Positions 12,288-22,813 of a stretch of DNA of 38,889 bases are shown here, in pieces (positions within the stretch are counted from its first letter, which is position 1; the number at the start of each line of letters is the position of its first letter). The stretch is from an uncultured Bacteroides sp. (GTDB lineage Bacteria; Bacteroidota; Bacteroidia; Bacteroidales; Bacteroidaceae). Under the pieces are notes generated by a model. It saw only the letters and a list, made by a program, of their open reading frames with translations, had not been told where the DNA came from and made no database searches. The stretch is from assembly GCF_902491285.1 (NCBI RefSeq), contig NZ_CABUHK010000055.1, positions 1 to 38,889 of the forward strand, in the 5' to 3' direction. The translations under genes were made by a program, and so were the position numbers.

Positions 12288-14999
12288 TTACTTCTTTTCC
12301 ATAAGTATGCGTGCTCCGTCTGCTTGTACGGCGTAAATGCCGCAACCTGCTATAGAGACGGTGCGCGGAACAAAGAATTCGAAAGAATTAGAGAAGTAAA
12401 CCACATCACCCATAATCTTTTCCCCGTTGCTGCCGGTTTCTTGTTTTCTGACTTCAAAAGCTACAGCTTGCTCACCGTTGCTGACACTGATTGCTTTTCC
12501 CTGTGTGGAAGCTTTTTCTGTGTAAGTCGGGGTCTTGCTTATCTGTACATTATCTTTGAATGTAGTATAGTAACCTACATTACCTATCTCCTTGAAGCGA
12601 TAATCACCTTCAGAGAAGAATTCCTGCTTACGGTCTTCGATATACTGGATCGGAGCGGCTTTCGGATAATTCTTGTTCTTGATATACTGCTTGGTTTCTG
12701 TGATCATCGATTTGCTAACCGTATATTGGAACGTACCATACTGATTGATAGATTCACTTACAGGTTTGAAGAATCCCCATGTTTCGAAGAATTCTGTCAA
12801 GTCTTCTTGTGTGGCATCACATACCGCCTTTACAAATGCCATTTGACGTCTGCCCGGATCGCTTTCCGGAATATCCTTGTATGTTGTACGCATGATTTCG
12901 AATATTCTCGGCCAAATAGTCGGATTCTCTGCAGTTCCCTTACATAATTCGTAATATATCCAAAGTTGCCAGTTCATACGCATATGCACCTCGGTATCTT
13001 CGTTTTGGTGTGTAGAACTGCCCATGTTATACCATGCGCGTCCGTCTCCATAAACTGTTTTTGCCATATAGTCCAGACCGCGTCCACGTGATTTGTACTT
13101 GCCCAGACGATAGATAACGTAGTTGGAGAACAAGTTGTTGCTTGATTCCGTCGAACCTGGCCAGTTGATGGCATATTGATGAACGTGTCCCATTTCGTGT
13201 GCCGGTCCCCACGCATTATCTTCTGCTGCCATTACGTTGTCATAAAGCAGAATGTTTTTCAGGTAGGTGTAGACGAAAGCAACGCGGTAGTCTGACGCCC
13301 ACATATAGCTTCCTTCCGGAGATATGGAAAACATATGGTTATTGTAATATCCGTCCTGACGGTATTTCTCAACACCACTCATTTCCTGTTCCCATCTCAG
13401 AATATCATCCCAAAGATGAATTGCGGACAAGATTTCAGTAGGAGCTGCGTCCAGCATTTTGAGACGGTGGAAGTAGAACATCATCCGTTCACCGCGCACA
13501 CAGAAATATTTATGGGTTGCTTTGCTCAACAATTCCGCATATTTGGCATCGGTCTTATGCTCTTTCAGGTCGAAGAAACCATTGACAATACCACGTCCCA
13601 GTGGAATATGGATCTTAACCGGAGCCGGATTTTGTTTCAACCCTTCTCCTTGCACATTGTACATTATAAAGAGCTGTCCTTGTCCATTCATCTTCAACAT
13701 ATTCACACCTTCTACCAGTGAGTATTTGTCTCCGCTAGCTGCTGTTTGTACGTAGTTCTGCGCATTCGGGTCTTGGTGGTCGAAGTCTTGTTTGACTCCA
13801 CCCTCTTCCCATATACATTGCAGTGAAACTTGTTGTCCTTCAGGTATCGCACCGACTAAAACCATCAGTTCCTCATCCTTCTTCACATAGATACCCGTCG
13901 GGTTGTCCAAATCTGAATATTTCTTAGTCTGTATTCGGTTGGCCCAATAATTATTGTTGCTATATGCTTCATACTCCCGGATACGGAAATTTTTCTCCCA
14001 TTCATCGTATGTATTGTTTTGGAGTGCTTTAGCTACGCGTTTCAGGGTATTGCTGGTCAATGCTTCGATTGCTTCGTTGGTAACCCCAGGTTTCAACTCA
14101 GAACAAGTAAGGTCTGTAAAGACATTCAATATGGGAGCGTTCATGTCGCGGTAGTTAGTCTTTTCATAGAATTCCATTTCCCCGCAACTTACATAGCCTC
14201 CTAATCCACTTTGAATCGTGAATTTTACCTTATCAGCTATAATACCTTTAGTTAGAATACCGCTAATTCCATTGATTGTACCTTCAGCAAACTTGAAGTC
14301 AAAACTTCCGACATCCACATAATTTTGTTCGTTGTCCGCTTTGCCGGCAGGTAGTACACTGACGCTGAATTCCCCGAAGTTTCCGTTTCCATTTCTCGGA
14401 TAATAGATAAAGTAGTCAATCTGCTTGTTGGGATCAACGGTGTATGTAATGTGGAATGGAAAGACGGTGTTCCCCTCCCCCCATGGTGAGTGGAAATGAT
14501 TTCCATCAGGTTGTGTCAGTGCAGGGGCCTTTATACCATCGAATGTTTTTTCGATGCTCCAGCCTTCGCCTTGACTTGCATCTGCGATAGCGCTGATGAT
14601 AGGAACTCTGGTGTCATTCTTGAACTGAACGTCATTAATACCATATTGTGTCAGGGTAATAGTATAGTTGGCATCAACAACTTCTGATGTGACAGTGACT
14701 TTGGCGGTACGTTCGTTTGTCAATTTGCTGTCCAGAACAGATAAAATTATTTCATCCTTTTGCTGGAATGCAGTTACCCATTTCTGATTGGAATTTACAG
14801 ACCACTCACTTACACGCATGTTAGTCTTTACGGGTATTGAGATTGTTGTGCTACGGAAGTCGATTTCTTTGTTCAGTTCGCTTCCGTCAATTTCAAATTG
14901 CTTGGCTACAAGTTCTTCTTCGTCGTCTTTACAGCCGGTGTAAACGGTCATGGTAAAGAGACATAAGAGGAAAGTCAGATAATTGTATATATGTTTCAT
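12288..14999 (-). CDS. M60-like mucin-type metallopeptidase with BACON and F5/8C-like domains
   Basis: A 903-residue lipoprotein (lipobox YTGC, Cys23). A BACON domain spans about 35-120, recognisable by WSVNSNQKWVTAF and the closing TITLTQYG. An F5/8C/CBM32-like module follows at about 130-280, and the M60-like catalytic domain at about 350-800. The zinc site is HEMGH (601-605), with a probable third ligand Glu618 in STESSNN. The layout matches the B. thetaiotaomicron mucin-degrading M60-like protein that I remember as BT4244. It is expected on the cell surface, binding glycans through the accessory modules and cutting the protein backbone. It follows the SGBP-like gene by 25 nt in the PUL 1 operon. 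Confidence 0.93.
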   Translation of the reverse strand: MKHIYNYLTFLLCLFTMTVYTGCKDDEEELVAKQFEIDGSELNKEIDFRSTTISIPVKTNMRVSEWSVNSNQKWVTAFQQKDEIILSVLDSKLTNERTAKVTVTSEVVDANYTITLTQYGINDVQFKNDTRVPIISAIADASQGEGWSIEKTFDGIKAPALTQPDGNHFHSPWGEGNTVFPFHITYTVDPNKQIDYFIYYPRNGNGNFGEFSVSVLPAGKADNEQNYVDVGSFDFKFAEGTINGISGILTKGIIADKVKFTIQSGLGGYVSCGEMEFYEKTNYRDMNAPILNVFTDLTCSELKPGVTNEAIEALTSNTLKRVAKALQNNTYDEWEKNFRIREYEAYSNNNYWANRIQTKKYSDLDNPTGIYVKKDEELMVLVGAIPEGQQVSLQCIWEEGGVKQDFDHQDPNAQNYVQTAASGDKYSLVEGVNMLKMNGQGQLFIMYNVQGEGLKQNPAPVKIHIPLGRGIVNGFFDLKEHKTDAKYAELLSKATHKYFCVRGERMMFYFHRLKMLDAAPTEILSAIHLWDDILRWEQEMSGVEKYRQDGYYNNHMFSISPEGSYMWASDYRVAFVYTYLKNILLYDNVMAAEDNAWGPAHEMGHVHQYAINWPGSTESSNNLFSNYVIYRLGKYKSRGRGLDYMAKTVYGDGRAWYNMGSSTHQNEDTEVHMRMNWQLWIYYELCKGTAENPTIWPRIFEIMRTTYKDIPESDPGRRQMAFVKAVCDATQEDLTEFFETWGFFKPVSESINQYGTFQYTVSKSMITETKQYIKNKNYPKAAPIQYIEDRKQEFFSEGDYRFKEIGNVGYYTTFKDNVQISKTPTYTEKASTQGKAISVSNGEQAVAFEVRKQETGSNGEKIMGDVVYFSNSFEFFVPRTVSIAGCGIYAVQADGARILMEKK

Positions 15000-15024
15000 A
15001 AATAGTTATCTTTAATGGTTAATT

Positions 15025-16452
15025 TTAGTTTGCCCATATTTTAAGTTCGGCTATACCCCAGCAACCGCCTGCAGAGCCTGTACCGTCTACCGGTTCATTT
15101 CCTGTTTTAACGGCTATTCTTATATATTTAAATGGCTGGGAGGAAACAAACACTTTGGATGAGTATTTTTTGTGTGCTTCATATCGTGCTGGAACACCTG
15201 AAACCTCACCTAGTTTGAACCATGTAGCGGATTCGCTATTTGTTGTAACTTCATCATCGTTGGAAGCCCAGAGTGATATATCTTGCGGATTGGTATTGCC
15301 ACCTCCTCTAGTTATGTATTCAAACATGACGGAGTGTACCTCTTTGCCTATTCTAACATCTAATGGAGTACCATAAGTTGCGTTTCCGGTAATTGTCCAA
15401 TACTGAGTCTCAAAATGAGTCTCATTATTATTGTCAATCAAATTGCCATAATCATTACTGATGTGCCAACCGTAAACATCGAAGAAACTGGATGTTGTCA
15501 ATTCAATTCTGTCTGCTTCCGGATCCAGCGGATATTCCAATATTATATAATGCAACTTCTCACTAACAGAAATGGTTTCTATTTCTGTGATAGGTTTAAG
15601 TTTCAAAGGAACTAGATAAGTATATCCTTTAGCTAATCCGGCTCGTCTGATTCTTATCGCAGCCGCGGCTTCGTTATTACCAGCTTCGAATACGCCTTCA
15701 TTGATATTTACGATTGCCGCTTCAGGAATCATCAGATAAGCAGTGCCATTAGCTGTGTTATACGCATTTAATGCCTCATCGCTTCTGTCTACTTCTATTT
15801 GAGCGGTGAAATTCCACGTATTCTGTACACCTGATACCATAGCCATTCCTGCTTCAAACGCCCATTCGTCTCCTGTTACAGTGTTCAAATTAACCGTTTG
15901 ACTTCCTTTCTTGAAATAAATGCTCAACTTGGTGACATTCAGTTTCAATATCAAATCTTTTTTATCTTGGTTGACCAGGTCGTTCGGACTGCTGAGACGG
16001 AAAGGAATGATATATACGTAATTGGGATTTTCGTCCTTTGTTTCGGCTATTTCCTCCAAAATTTTGGCAGGAGACAATTTCATCTTTACCTGTTTATAAG
16101 CGTCGGCAGAAGTAAGCTCGAGTGGTTCAGACTTGTAAGTATAACAAGCAGATGATAATACCTTGTAATTATTTCCTTGGTACCGTGCGTCTTTGTCAAC
16201 TTCAGCTTGCGACATGATTTTTACTTGCGCCTGTGCGGTAGCTGCCGGATTACTTCCGGTTTTTACGACAGTCAGTGAATAGTCTACCTGTGATCCGTCG
16301 TCAAAGAGCTCTATAGTCTGTTGACCATAGGTTTTCAGATAGAGAATTTTGTCATATTGCTCAGGGATCAAGTCTTCGTAGCTGTCTTCCTTACAGCCTC
16401 CGAGTGCAGTGATTGCTCCCAAGAAAAGGAATGAATATATTAATTTCTTCAT
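15025..16452 (-). CDS. Surface glycan-binding lipoprotein: tandem DUF1735 plus C-terminal F5/8C
   Basis: A 475-residue lipoprotein (lipobox LGGC, Cys20). Two DUF1735-type beta-sandwich repeats are visible (about 30-170 and 175-315), each ending with a long-range 'L-K-L' strand pattern. An F5/8 type C/discoidin module fills about 320-475 and contains YITRGGGNTNPQDISLWAS. No catalytic motif is seen. The position directly after susD is the classic place of a surface glycan-binding protein (SGBP). It should capture glycoprotein at the cell surface next to the SusCD transporter. Gaps of 20 nt to susD and 25 nt to the M60 gene indicate one operon. Confidence 0.87.
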   Translation of the reverse strand: MKKLIYSFLFLGAITALGGCKEDSYEDLIPEQYDKILYLKTYGQQTIELFDDGSQVDYSLTVVKTGSNPAATAQAQVKIMSQAEVDKDARYQGNNYKVLSSACYTYKSEPLELTSADAYKQVKMKLSPAKILEEIAETKDENPNYVYIIPFRLSSPNDLVNQDKKDLILKLNVTKLSIYFKKGSQTVNLNTVTGDEWAFEAGMAMVSGVQNTWNFTAQIEVDRSDEALNAYNTANGTAYLMIPEAAIVNINEGVFEAGNNEAAAAIRIRRAGLAKGYTYLVPLKLKPITEIETISVSEKLHYIILEYPLDPEADRIELTTSSFFDVYGWHISNDYGNLIDNNNETHFETQYWTITGNATYGTPLDVRIGKEVHSVMFEYITRGGGNTNPQDISLWASNDDEVTTNSESATWFKLGEVSGVPARYEAHKKYSSKVFVSSQPFKYIRIAVKTGNEPVDGTGSAGGCWGIAELKIWAN

Positions 16453-16472
16453 ATTTGTATACTTGTTTAAGA

Positions 16473-18425
16473 TTAATATTCCGGTGCTTGAACCATCTGT
16501 GTGTTTTTATACACTTCATTCACGAATACCGGAGCCAGATACATACGATTCTCCCATTTGAAGTCCTGTTGTACGGCAACAGGTTGGTTCAATTCCTCGA
16601 AAGAAGGATTTTCCAACTTTTCTATATTGAGTCCTTTGCGTACACCGGCAGCAAATGCTTGCGGAGCGGTCATCCAACGACGGGCATCATAGTAGCGATG
16701 ACCTTCACCATACAATTCAACAAAGCGCTCGTTGTGTACCCAGTCTACCAAAGACATTCCTGATGCTTCGATTATTTCATGTGTCAATTCTGGAATACCG
16801 GCACGGCGGCGGATTGTATTCAGATACTTTAATGTGCTGGTTTCATCCGGGTTGTCTTTGGACGCATAACATTCTGCCAGGTTCAGATAAAGTTCCGCCA
16901 GACGGACGAGCGTAGCGGGATAATCTTTCTGGTCAAGGTTTCCGTATTGCGTCCAGTTAGTGTTCGGACGGATAAATTTCTTGCAGAGATAACCGGTTAC
17001 ACAATAGTTACGTGCACTGTTGCCTGTGACGCTTTTTCCTTGCTTGGCAGGATCCTTTAGATTAATTTCCAATGGTTCGCCGTTGTTTAACTTCACAGCA
17101 TACTGGTCGCCGTCAAATGCAATCCACGCATAGAAACGGGGTTCACGGTTGGAGTTAAGACGAATGATGTCCCCTTTATAAGGCTCATACCATGTATCTT
17201 CTGCCGCATAAGTTCCTTGTTCGGCAGCGATGCGAGGTAACATACCATCTTTCGTATAGAATTTTTCTACGGCATTGAGGTAGGGTGATATGCCACTATA
17301 TCCATCGTTCCAGTAAGTACCATTGTTCTGTTTGCTGCAATGCAGGGGCAAGCAAGCTAATTTTTGGTTGTAAGTATCCGTTCCTGCCACTCCCCAAATC
17401 ATTTCCTTGTTGCCGTCAGAGTAACGGGTCGTTACGATGTAACGCATCAGCATGATACGTTTCTTGAAATCGTCTGTAAATGCGTCATTGTCTACCGGGG
17501 CTTTCAATTTCTTGAAAGGATCACCCATTTGGTCATTACTAATCAAATTGTCGCAGGATGCAATACCCATTAATGCATTTCCGCCGTCGCCTTCCGCCCA
17601 TTCCAATGCGTCTTTGCAAGCAGTCAGTGCACGCTCCCATTTATCAGGGTCATAGGTTTTGCTTACCAGTTCGTAGCCATATCCCGGTGTAGTATATTTT
17701 TCATTTTTCCATTCAGGGAAAGGAAATTGACCGTTCCATAGCGGAGACGCTGCATAGAGTAGTATACGAGCTTTGATGGCTTTGGCTATAGTAGAAGTAG
17801 CACGTCCCCATTCATCGCCCACGCGGGAGGCTGGAAGATCTTCTGCCGCTTTGTCGAGCTTCATGCAAATCCAGCTCACTACATAGTCGAAGTGTGAACG
17901 GCCGTTATATTCGTTGGACGGTGTGTCCATATCGATATATGAGTCGGTGATTGGAATCGGTCCATAATATTCCAGCAGGCGATAGTGATAATAAGCGATT
18001 AGGAAATTGGCTTCTGCGCTCCATTCTTTCTTTAATACATCGGATATGCCTTGTGCGTTCTCCAATTGTGAGAGGAACAAATGGCATTGACCGATATAGC
18101 GGTAGAACGTACCCCATTTCCAGGCAGAGGCATTGCCGGGCGTGGCAAGTCCCCATGCAACCTTCTGTCCGTCGTGACTCCATAGTGGAGGCAGGGCGTA
18201 CTCATCCGTTGATGCTTCTACTCCTGTATATTGCCAGGGGAAGAATTCTTTAATACCGGCATAGCAGGAGTATAAAAAACCTTTAGTCGATTCCGGCGTT
18301 TTAGTGGCATCTTTCAGTCCGGCTTGTTCGGGAGGAACAACGTCCAGATAGTCACAAGATGTAAGACAGCAAGCTGCTATCGCAAGCATTCCGCCTATTT
18401 GGGTTAATGTATCTTTCAGTCTCAT
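16473..18425 (-). CDS. SusD/RagB family nutrient-binding outer-membrane lipoprotein (PUL 1)
   Basis: A 650-residue SusD-like lipoprotein with lipobox LTSC (Cys24) followed by DYLDVVPPEQ, the hallmark SusD start. TPR-like helices include the conserved AKAIKARILLYAASPLWNG block, and the C-terminal part contains LVRLAELYLNLAECYA and a final YLAPVFVNEVYKNTQMVQAPEY. It forms the lid over the partner SusC barrel and binds incoming glycan. It lies 30 nt after susC. The match is unambiguous; the ligand, presumably O-glycan or glycopeptide, is inferred from the neighbouring enzymes. Confidence 0.97.
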   Translation of the reverse strand: MRLKDTLTQIGGMLAIAACCLTSCDYLDVVPPEQAGLKDATKTPESTKGFLYSCYAGIKEFFPWQYTGVEASTDEYALPPLWSHDGQKVAWGLATPGNASAWKWGTFYRYIGQCHLFLSQLENAQGISDVLKKEWSAEANFLIAYYHYRLLEYYGPIPITDSYIDMDTPSNEYNGRSHFDYVVSWICMKLDKAAEDLPASRVGDEWGRATSTIAKAIKARILLYAASPLWNGQFPFPEWKNEKYTTPGYGYELVSKTYDPDKWERALTACKDALEWAEGDGGNALMGIASCDNLISNDQMGDPFKKLKAPVDNDAFTDDFKKRIMLMRYIVTTRYSDGNKEMIWGVAGTDTYNQKLACLPLHCSKQNNGTYWNDGYSGISPYLNAVEKFYTKDGMLPRIAAEQGTYAAEDTWYEPYKGDIIRLNSNREPRFYAWIAFDGDQYAVKLNNGEPLEINLKDPAKQGKSVTGNSARNYCVTGYLCKKFIRPNTNWTQYGNLDQKDYPATLVRLAELYLNLAECYASKDNPDETSTLKYLNTIRRRAGIPELTHEIIEASGMSLVDWVHNERFVELYGEGHRYYDARRWMTAPQAFAAGVRKGLNIEKLENPSFEELNQPVAVQQDFKWENRMYLAPVFVNEVYKNTQMVQAPEY

Positions 18426-18455
18426 ATATGTGAGTATAAAATTTAAAGTTACTGT

Positions 18456-21400
18456 TTAGAAATTAAGTTGTACGCCGATGTTGAATGTGCGTTGCAACGG
18501 GTAAGAATTGTAAGAGAGTTCCGGATCCCAGAGCTTGAACGGGCTGAAAACTGCTAAATTGTCACCGCTGAGGTAGACACGACCGTATCTGAAACTATAT
18601 CCGAGTTCCAATGTTTTGAAACGCAGGAAGTTACCGTTGCGCATCCAATATGAACTTGCTACATTGTTATTAGCTGTTTGCGAACCGACCAATCCCAGAC
18701 GTGGATAAGTAGCGTTCGGGTTCGGGTTAGCTTCCGTCCAACGTTCGTCAGCAATGAATTGCATCACGTTATAGTCGCTTTCTCCGAATGGTGTGACACC
18801 GCTGACCATGATTTTACGTTTGGCGGAACCATTGAAGAATACTCCGAAGTCGAACTTCTTATAGGTAATGTTCATACCCAGACCATATTGGATACGTGGG
18901 GTTGTACCATAAGGTGAAAGCATGACCTGGTCGTTATCGTCAATTTTGCCATCACCGTTGATGTCACGGTATTTGATATCACCGGGTTTCACTACACTGC
19001 CCAGATTTTGTTCAGGACTGTTGTCTATTTCTTCCTGACTTTGGAATAAACCTTCTGCAACATAACCGGTGGTACGGCTAAGTGGCTTTCCTGTGGAGGT
19101 TTTCCATACATATGGATAAATAGGCTCATCCAAATCGACATATTTGTTTTCTGTGTAAGTGAAGTTTCCGCGGAAGTCGACAAAGAGGTCTTTGATGATT
19201 TCTTTGTGCCAGTTGACACTTAGCTCAAGTCCCCAGTTGTCTACCTTACCTTTATTACTCCACGGTTTTGCGGTAAAGTATGCCAACGATTCCGGCCATG
19301 CTTCCCGGTTCAGCAAGATGTTGTAACGGCGTTCTTTGAAGTAGTCGGCAGTAATGGTGAGTTGGCGGAACAGCTCAAGGTCAAGACCTATGTCAAGTTT
19401 CTTCACTCGTTCCCAGCTTGCATTCTGCACGGCATATGTAATCATCTGCGGTCCGCTTAGGGTGTAATTCATATCTACACCGGTGGTGAAGCCGATATTG
19501 TTGAGATATACTTGGTCGATGTAAAGGAAGTGTTGTGCTCCGGCACCCATACCGGTTTCGTCACTACCAACCAGACCGTAAGAACCTCTGATTTTCAGAT
19601 TGTCAATCATATCGGTCATGGGTTCGAAGAATTGTTCGTTGCTGATTACCCATCCTAATGAAATGGCAGGGAAGAATTCGAAGCGGCTCTTCTTGGCCAG
19701 ACGTTCGGTACCATTGTAGCCGAAGTTTAATTCAACGAGGTAACGTTGGCCGTAATCATAAGTAAAACGTCCGGAGATACCTTGGTTGCGTTGTGGCAGT
19801 ACATCACTGCGGTATTCACGCTGCATATACATCAACATACCAGTGACGTGATGTAAATCAAACTGGCGGTCGTAATTCAGACGGGCGTCCATATAAAATG
19901 TCTGGTCGGAAGATTTGCCTATTGCGGAAGTTGCCAGATAGTCAGTCCCGTTGGTGTTCAACGCTTCCATCTCGTAATCTGTCGGGGTGGCGGGATTGTA
20001 ACTGCCGGCCTTCACTCCATAGTAATAAGGATTGATGCTACGGTTGTAATTGGATGATGACCAGTTTTTCCAGTTCACCATAGCCTGGATGCTCAGCCCT
20101 TTGGTGACGAAGTCCAGTTTCTGGTTGATTTTCAGAGAAGTATTTAATGTGTTCTCGTTGTTTTCCTTAAATGAACTTAGCATATATGCGTAGGGGTTGG
20201 TACGCAAACTTGAACCTGCCCAGCGTGCATTACCGAAACGGATGTGCGTGTCCCCTTCTTGTGCGGGGAATGTGGCGGGGAAGTATACAGGGTTGGTAGA
20301 CAGCATCATAGCAAACAGAGTGGAAGTACTGTAGTTTGGTCCTTTCTGGTTGCGGATCTGCGCATTCATGTGCAAGTCGATTTTTGTGGTTGGAGTGACT
20401 TTGTATGAAATGTTGTTTTGGAAGTTATATCCCCAGTTATTGATATTATTATCATAGGAATATACTTTCTTGGTATTCAACAGACCGGTATCGTGATTGG
20501 CCTGTAAGCTCATATAATAAGATGCCTTGCTACCACCACCGGAAATATTGACATTTACACGTTGGTTCATATTCATGTTTTTAAAAATCATGTCTTGCCA
20601 GTCTACATCCGGATATACATAAGGATTTATATGGTTGCGTGTGTTGTCGATAGCTTGTTGGGTGTATTTGGGGGTAGCTTGTGGGTTACGTGTAGTTTGT
20701 GCTTCATTGTAGAGTTCCATCCATGTAGCTCCGTCTACAAACTTCGGCATATTCATCGGCTTGTTGAAAGAATTTTCGAGAGTTACGTTGATACGTGTCT
20801 TTTCGTTCTCCTTACCTGTCTTGGTGGTAATCAGCATGACACCGTTTGCACCGCGTGCACCATAAATGGCGGTTGCGGAAGCATCTTTCAAGATAGAGAA
20901 ACTTTCAATGGTTTCAGCAGGAAGGTTATTCAGGTCGGAAGTGGATATTTCTACATCGTCGAGCAGAATCAACGGAGTGGCACGTCCACCGAAAGTACTT
21001 ACGCCACGGATGTAAAATTCTGAAGCAGCTCCAGGTTCACCGGACTTTGTCATTGCAATAACTCCGGAAAGTTTACCGGCAAAAGAAGAAGTTAATGATG
21101 AACTGGGGGCTTTCAAAGTCATACCTTTTACACTGGTGATAGAACCCGTGACGCTGACCTTTTTCTGTGTACCGGCACCTACTACCACTACTTCACTTAA
21201 CAACTGGTTATCCGATTCCATCTTTACATTGATGACACCGAGATCGCCCACATCGACTGTCTTTTTCTTGTAGCCGATGTAACTGAATTCCAATTGTACT
21301 CTTGAACCGCTCACGGAGATTGTGAAATTACCGTCCAAGTCGGTAATGACTCCGTCTTTCTGTCCTTTCACTACAACGGTGGCACCGATGACCGGATCGC

Positions 21401-21794
21401 CATTTTCGGCGTCTACCACCGTACCCGTAACACTACGCTTTTTTTTAGGTTGTTGTTGGGTACTTTCTTCTTTGTTTACCTTCAGTATGATCTCGTTTCC
21501 TTTGATCATGTAGGTGATTCCGCTTCCATTGAATACTTCCTTTAATACTTCTTCAATGGAACCTTCACAATTGAAATTTTTGTTGGTTGTGTTTTTCAAG
21601 TCTGCAGCATTGTAGAAAAATGTGTAATCACTGTTTTTTTCAATTAGCTGAATAGCTTGTTTAATACTCATTGCCTGCCCTTTTACTGAGATTACTCCTT
21701 GCGCTCCTAAAATGTTGAGCGGGTAAAAAAGCAACAGCAATACGATATACTTCAGATATCGTTGCTTGTCAAAAAAATGAATTTTTCTCATGCT
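18456..21794 (-). CDS. SusC/RagA TonB-dependent transporter with STN domain (PUL 1)
   Basis: A TonB-dependent outer-membrane transporter of about 1112 residues. After the signal peptide come a secretin/TonB N-terminal (STN) domain (about 38-115), a carboxypeptidase-like sandwich (VTGTVVDAENGDPVIGATV, about 122-205), the plug with DASATAIYGARGANGVMLITTK, and a barrel ending in NIGVQLNF. The STN domain signals to the inner-membrane FecR protein and so to the ECF sigma factor. An in-frame ATG at 21815 would add seven residues. I prefer 21794 because the paralogue at 27654 has the same upstream block closed by a stop codon and begins at the equivalent MRK. It is 31 nt from fecR and in the same operon. 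Confidence 0.96.
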   Translation of the reverse strand, partial: SMRKIHFFDKQRYLKYIVLLLLFYPLNILGAQGVISVKGQAMSIKQAIQLIEKNSDYTFFYNAADLKNTTNKNFNCEGSIEEVLKEVFNGSGITYMIKGNEIILKVNKEESTQQQPKKKRSVTGTVVDAENGDPVIGATVVVKGQKDGVITDLDGNFTISVSGSRVQLEFSYIGYKKKTVDVGDLGVINVKMESDNQLLSEVVVVGAGTQKKVSVTGSITSVKGMTLKAPSSSLTSSFAGKLSGVIAMTKSGEPGAASEFYIRGVSTFGGRATPLILLDDVEISTSDLNNLPAETIESFSILKDASATAIYGARGANGVMLITTKTGKENEKTRINVTLENSFNKPMNMPKFVDGATWMELYNEAQTTRNPQATPKYTQQAIDNTRNHINPYVYPDVDWQDMIFKNMNMNQRVNVNISGGGSKASYYMSLQANHDTGLLNTKKVYSYDNNINNWGYNFQNNISYKVTPTTKIDLHMNAQIRNQKGPNYSTSTLFAMMLSTNPVYFPATFPAQEGDTHIRFGNARWAGSSLRTNPYAYMLSSFKENNENTLNTSLKINQKLDFVTKGLSIQAMVNWKNWSSSNYNRSINPYYYGVKAGSYNPATPTDYEMEALNTNGTDYLATSAIGKSSDQTFYMDARLNYDRQFDLHHVTGMLMYMQREYRSDVLPQRNQGISGRFTYDYGQRYLVELNFGYNGTERLAKKSRFEFFPAISLGWVISNEQFFEPMTDMIDNLKIRGSYGLVGSDETGMGAGAQHFLYIDQVYLNNIGFTTGVDMNYTLSGPQMITYAVQNASWERVKKLDIGLDLELFRQLTITADYFKERRYNILLNREAWPESLAYFTAKPWSNKGKVDNWGLELSVNWHKEIIKDLFVDFRGNFTYTENKYVDLDEPIYPYVWKTSTGKPLSRTTGYVAEGLFQSQEEIDNSPEQNLGSVVKPGDIKYRDINGDGKIDDNDQVMLSPYGTTPRIQYGLGMNITYKKFDFGVFFNGSAKRKIMVSGVTPFGESDYNVMQFIADERWTEANPNPNATYPRLGLVGSQTANNNVASSYWMRNGNFLRFKTLELGYSFRYGRVYLSGDNLAVFSPFKLWDPELSYNSYPLQRTFNIGVQLNF

Positions 21795-21825
21795 TTTGCA
21801 TTTTAGATTAGACATAAGTTAATTA

Positions 21826-22764
21826 TTAGTTTTTTATAATGATTCTATTTGCATGTTCTTCTTTATTCAGGTTTAGCGTGAAACAAATCTTGTTGACAAC
21901 ATCTTCCAGCGGTTCATCGTAGCGAATACTGCCGGTGAATGCGGACTCATGATTAAGACCTTTGTCTAAAATGACATAGGAGTTATACATTTGGTTGATA
22001 ATGCTGATTAGTTCTTGCAAGGGAATGTCGGTGAAGTTGTATTTCCCGTTTTCCCATTTTATGTTAGCGATTTGTTCTATTCTCGTTTCAGCATTACTGG
22101 GGTTGTATATCACCTTCTGCAAAGGTTTCATGATAGTTCTCTGTCCGGTAGCTTCCACATTAAATTCTATCTTACCGTTAAACAAGGTTATTTCGTTTTT
22201 CTCAGCGTTAGTTTGTTTAACGTGGAAACACGTCCCCTTTACTTCTATGAAAGCTTTATCAATGTATACTTGAAAAGTACTGCCTTCATGTTTGTAGACT
22301 TCAAATAGTGAATTACCGCTGAGCCATACTTTTCTATCTTTATCAAATGTTTTTGCGTATCTTATAGCGCTTCCGGGCTCCATCCATACTTTGGTGCTAT
22401 CCGGTAAAGTGTACATCTGGCTTTGTTGGGCAGTGATTTTAATAAACTCATCTGCAATCTTGTCTCCATTTAACTTTAACCAGAATCCACCTATCGTTAA
22501 TAAAAGAGCTAATGAAGCTGCGGCAAAATACCACCTAAGTTCTACTGGAACTTGGTTTCTTTCCTTGTATTCACATCTGTTTTTTACTTTTTTCCATATT
22601 TGTTCTTTTATCTCCACATTAACAAGGCTGTTGCCAGATTCATTCCATTGTTTTCTAATTTCTATATCTACCGGTTCCAAGTCAGCAAACTCTCTGCGTT
22701 GCTTTTTGGTTAATCTGCCCGATAGCAAGCTTTTGATTAAACTTTTCTTTTCAACCTTATCCAT
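21826..22764 (-). CDS. FecR-family anti-sigma factor (PUL 1)
   Basis: A 312-residue inner-membrane regulator. Residues 1-77 form the cytoplasmic sigma-binding part. A single membrane helix follows (about 79-97, YFAAASLALLLTIGGFWL). The periplasmic FecR domain (about 115-215) contains YTLPDSTKVWMEPGS, and a C-terminal DUF4974-type domain (about 240-312) carries KYNFTDIPLQELISIINQMY. It holds the ECF sigma factor at 23853-24398 until SusC binds ligand. The gene starts the PUL 1 operon, 50 nt downstream of an ECF-type promoter. It also serves as the reference that shows the second fecR (26495-27608) is split by an inversion. Confidence 0.94.
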   Translation of the reverse strand: MDKVEKKSLIKSLLSGRLTKKQRREFADLEPVDIEIRKQWNESGNSLVNVEIKEQIWKKVKNRCEYKERNQVPVELRWYFAAASLALLLTIGGFWLKLNGDKIADEFIKITAQQSQMYTLPDSTKVWMEPGSAIRYAKTFDKDRKVWLSGNSLFEVYKHEGSTFQVYIDKAFIEVKGTCFHVKQTNAEKNEITLFNGKIEFNVEATGQRTIMKPLQKVIYNPSNAETRIEQIANIKWENGKYNFTDIPLQELISIINQMYNSYVILDKGLNHESAFTGSIRYDEPLEDVVNKICFTLNLNKEEHANRIIIKN

Positions 22765-22813
22765 CCTATTTTTATCTTGTTGGTTTTAAACTTTATTTTT
22801 GCTCTTATACTAT

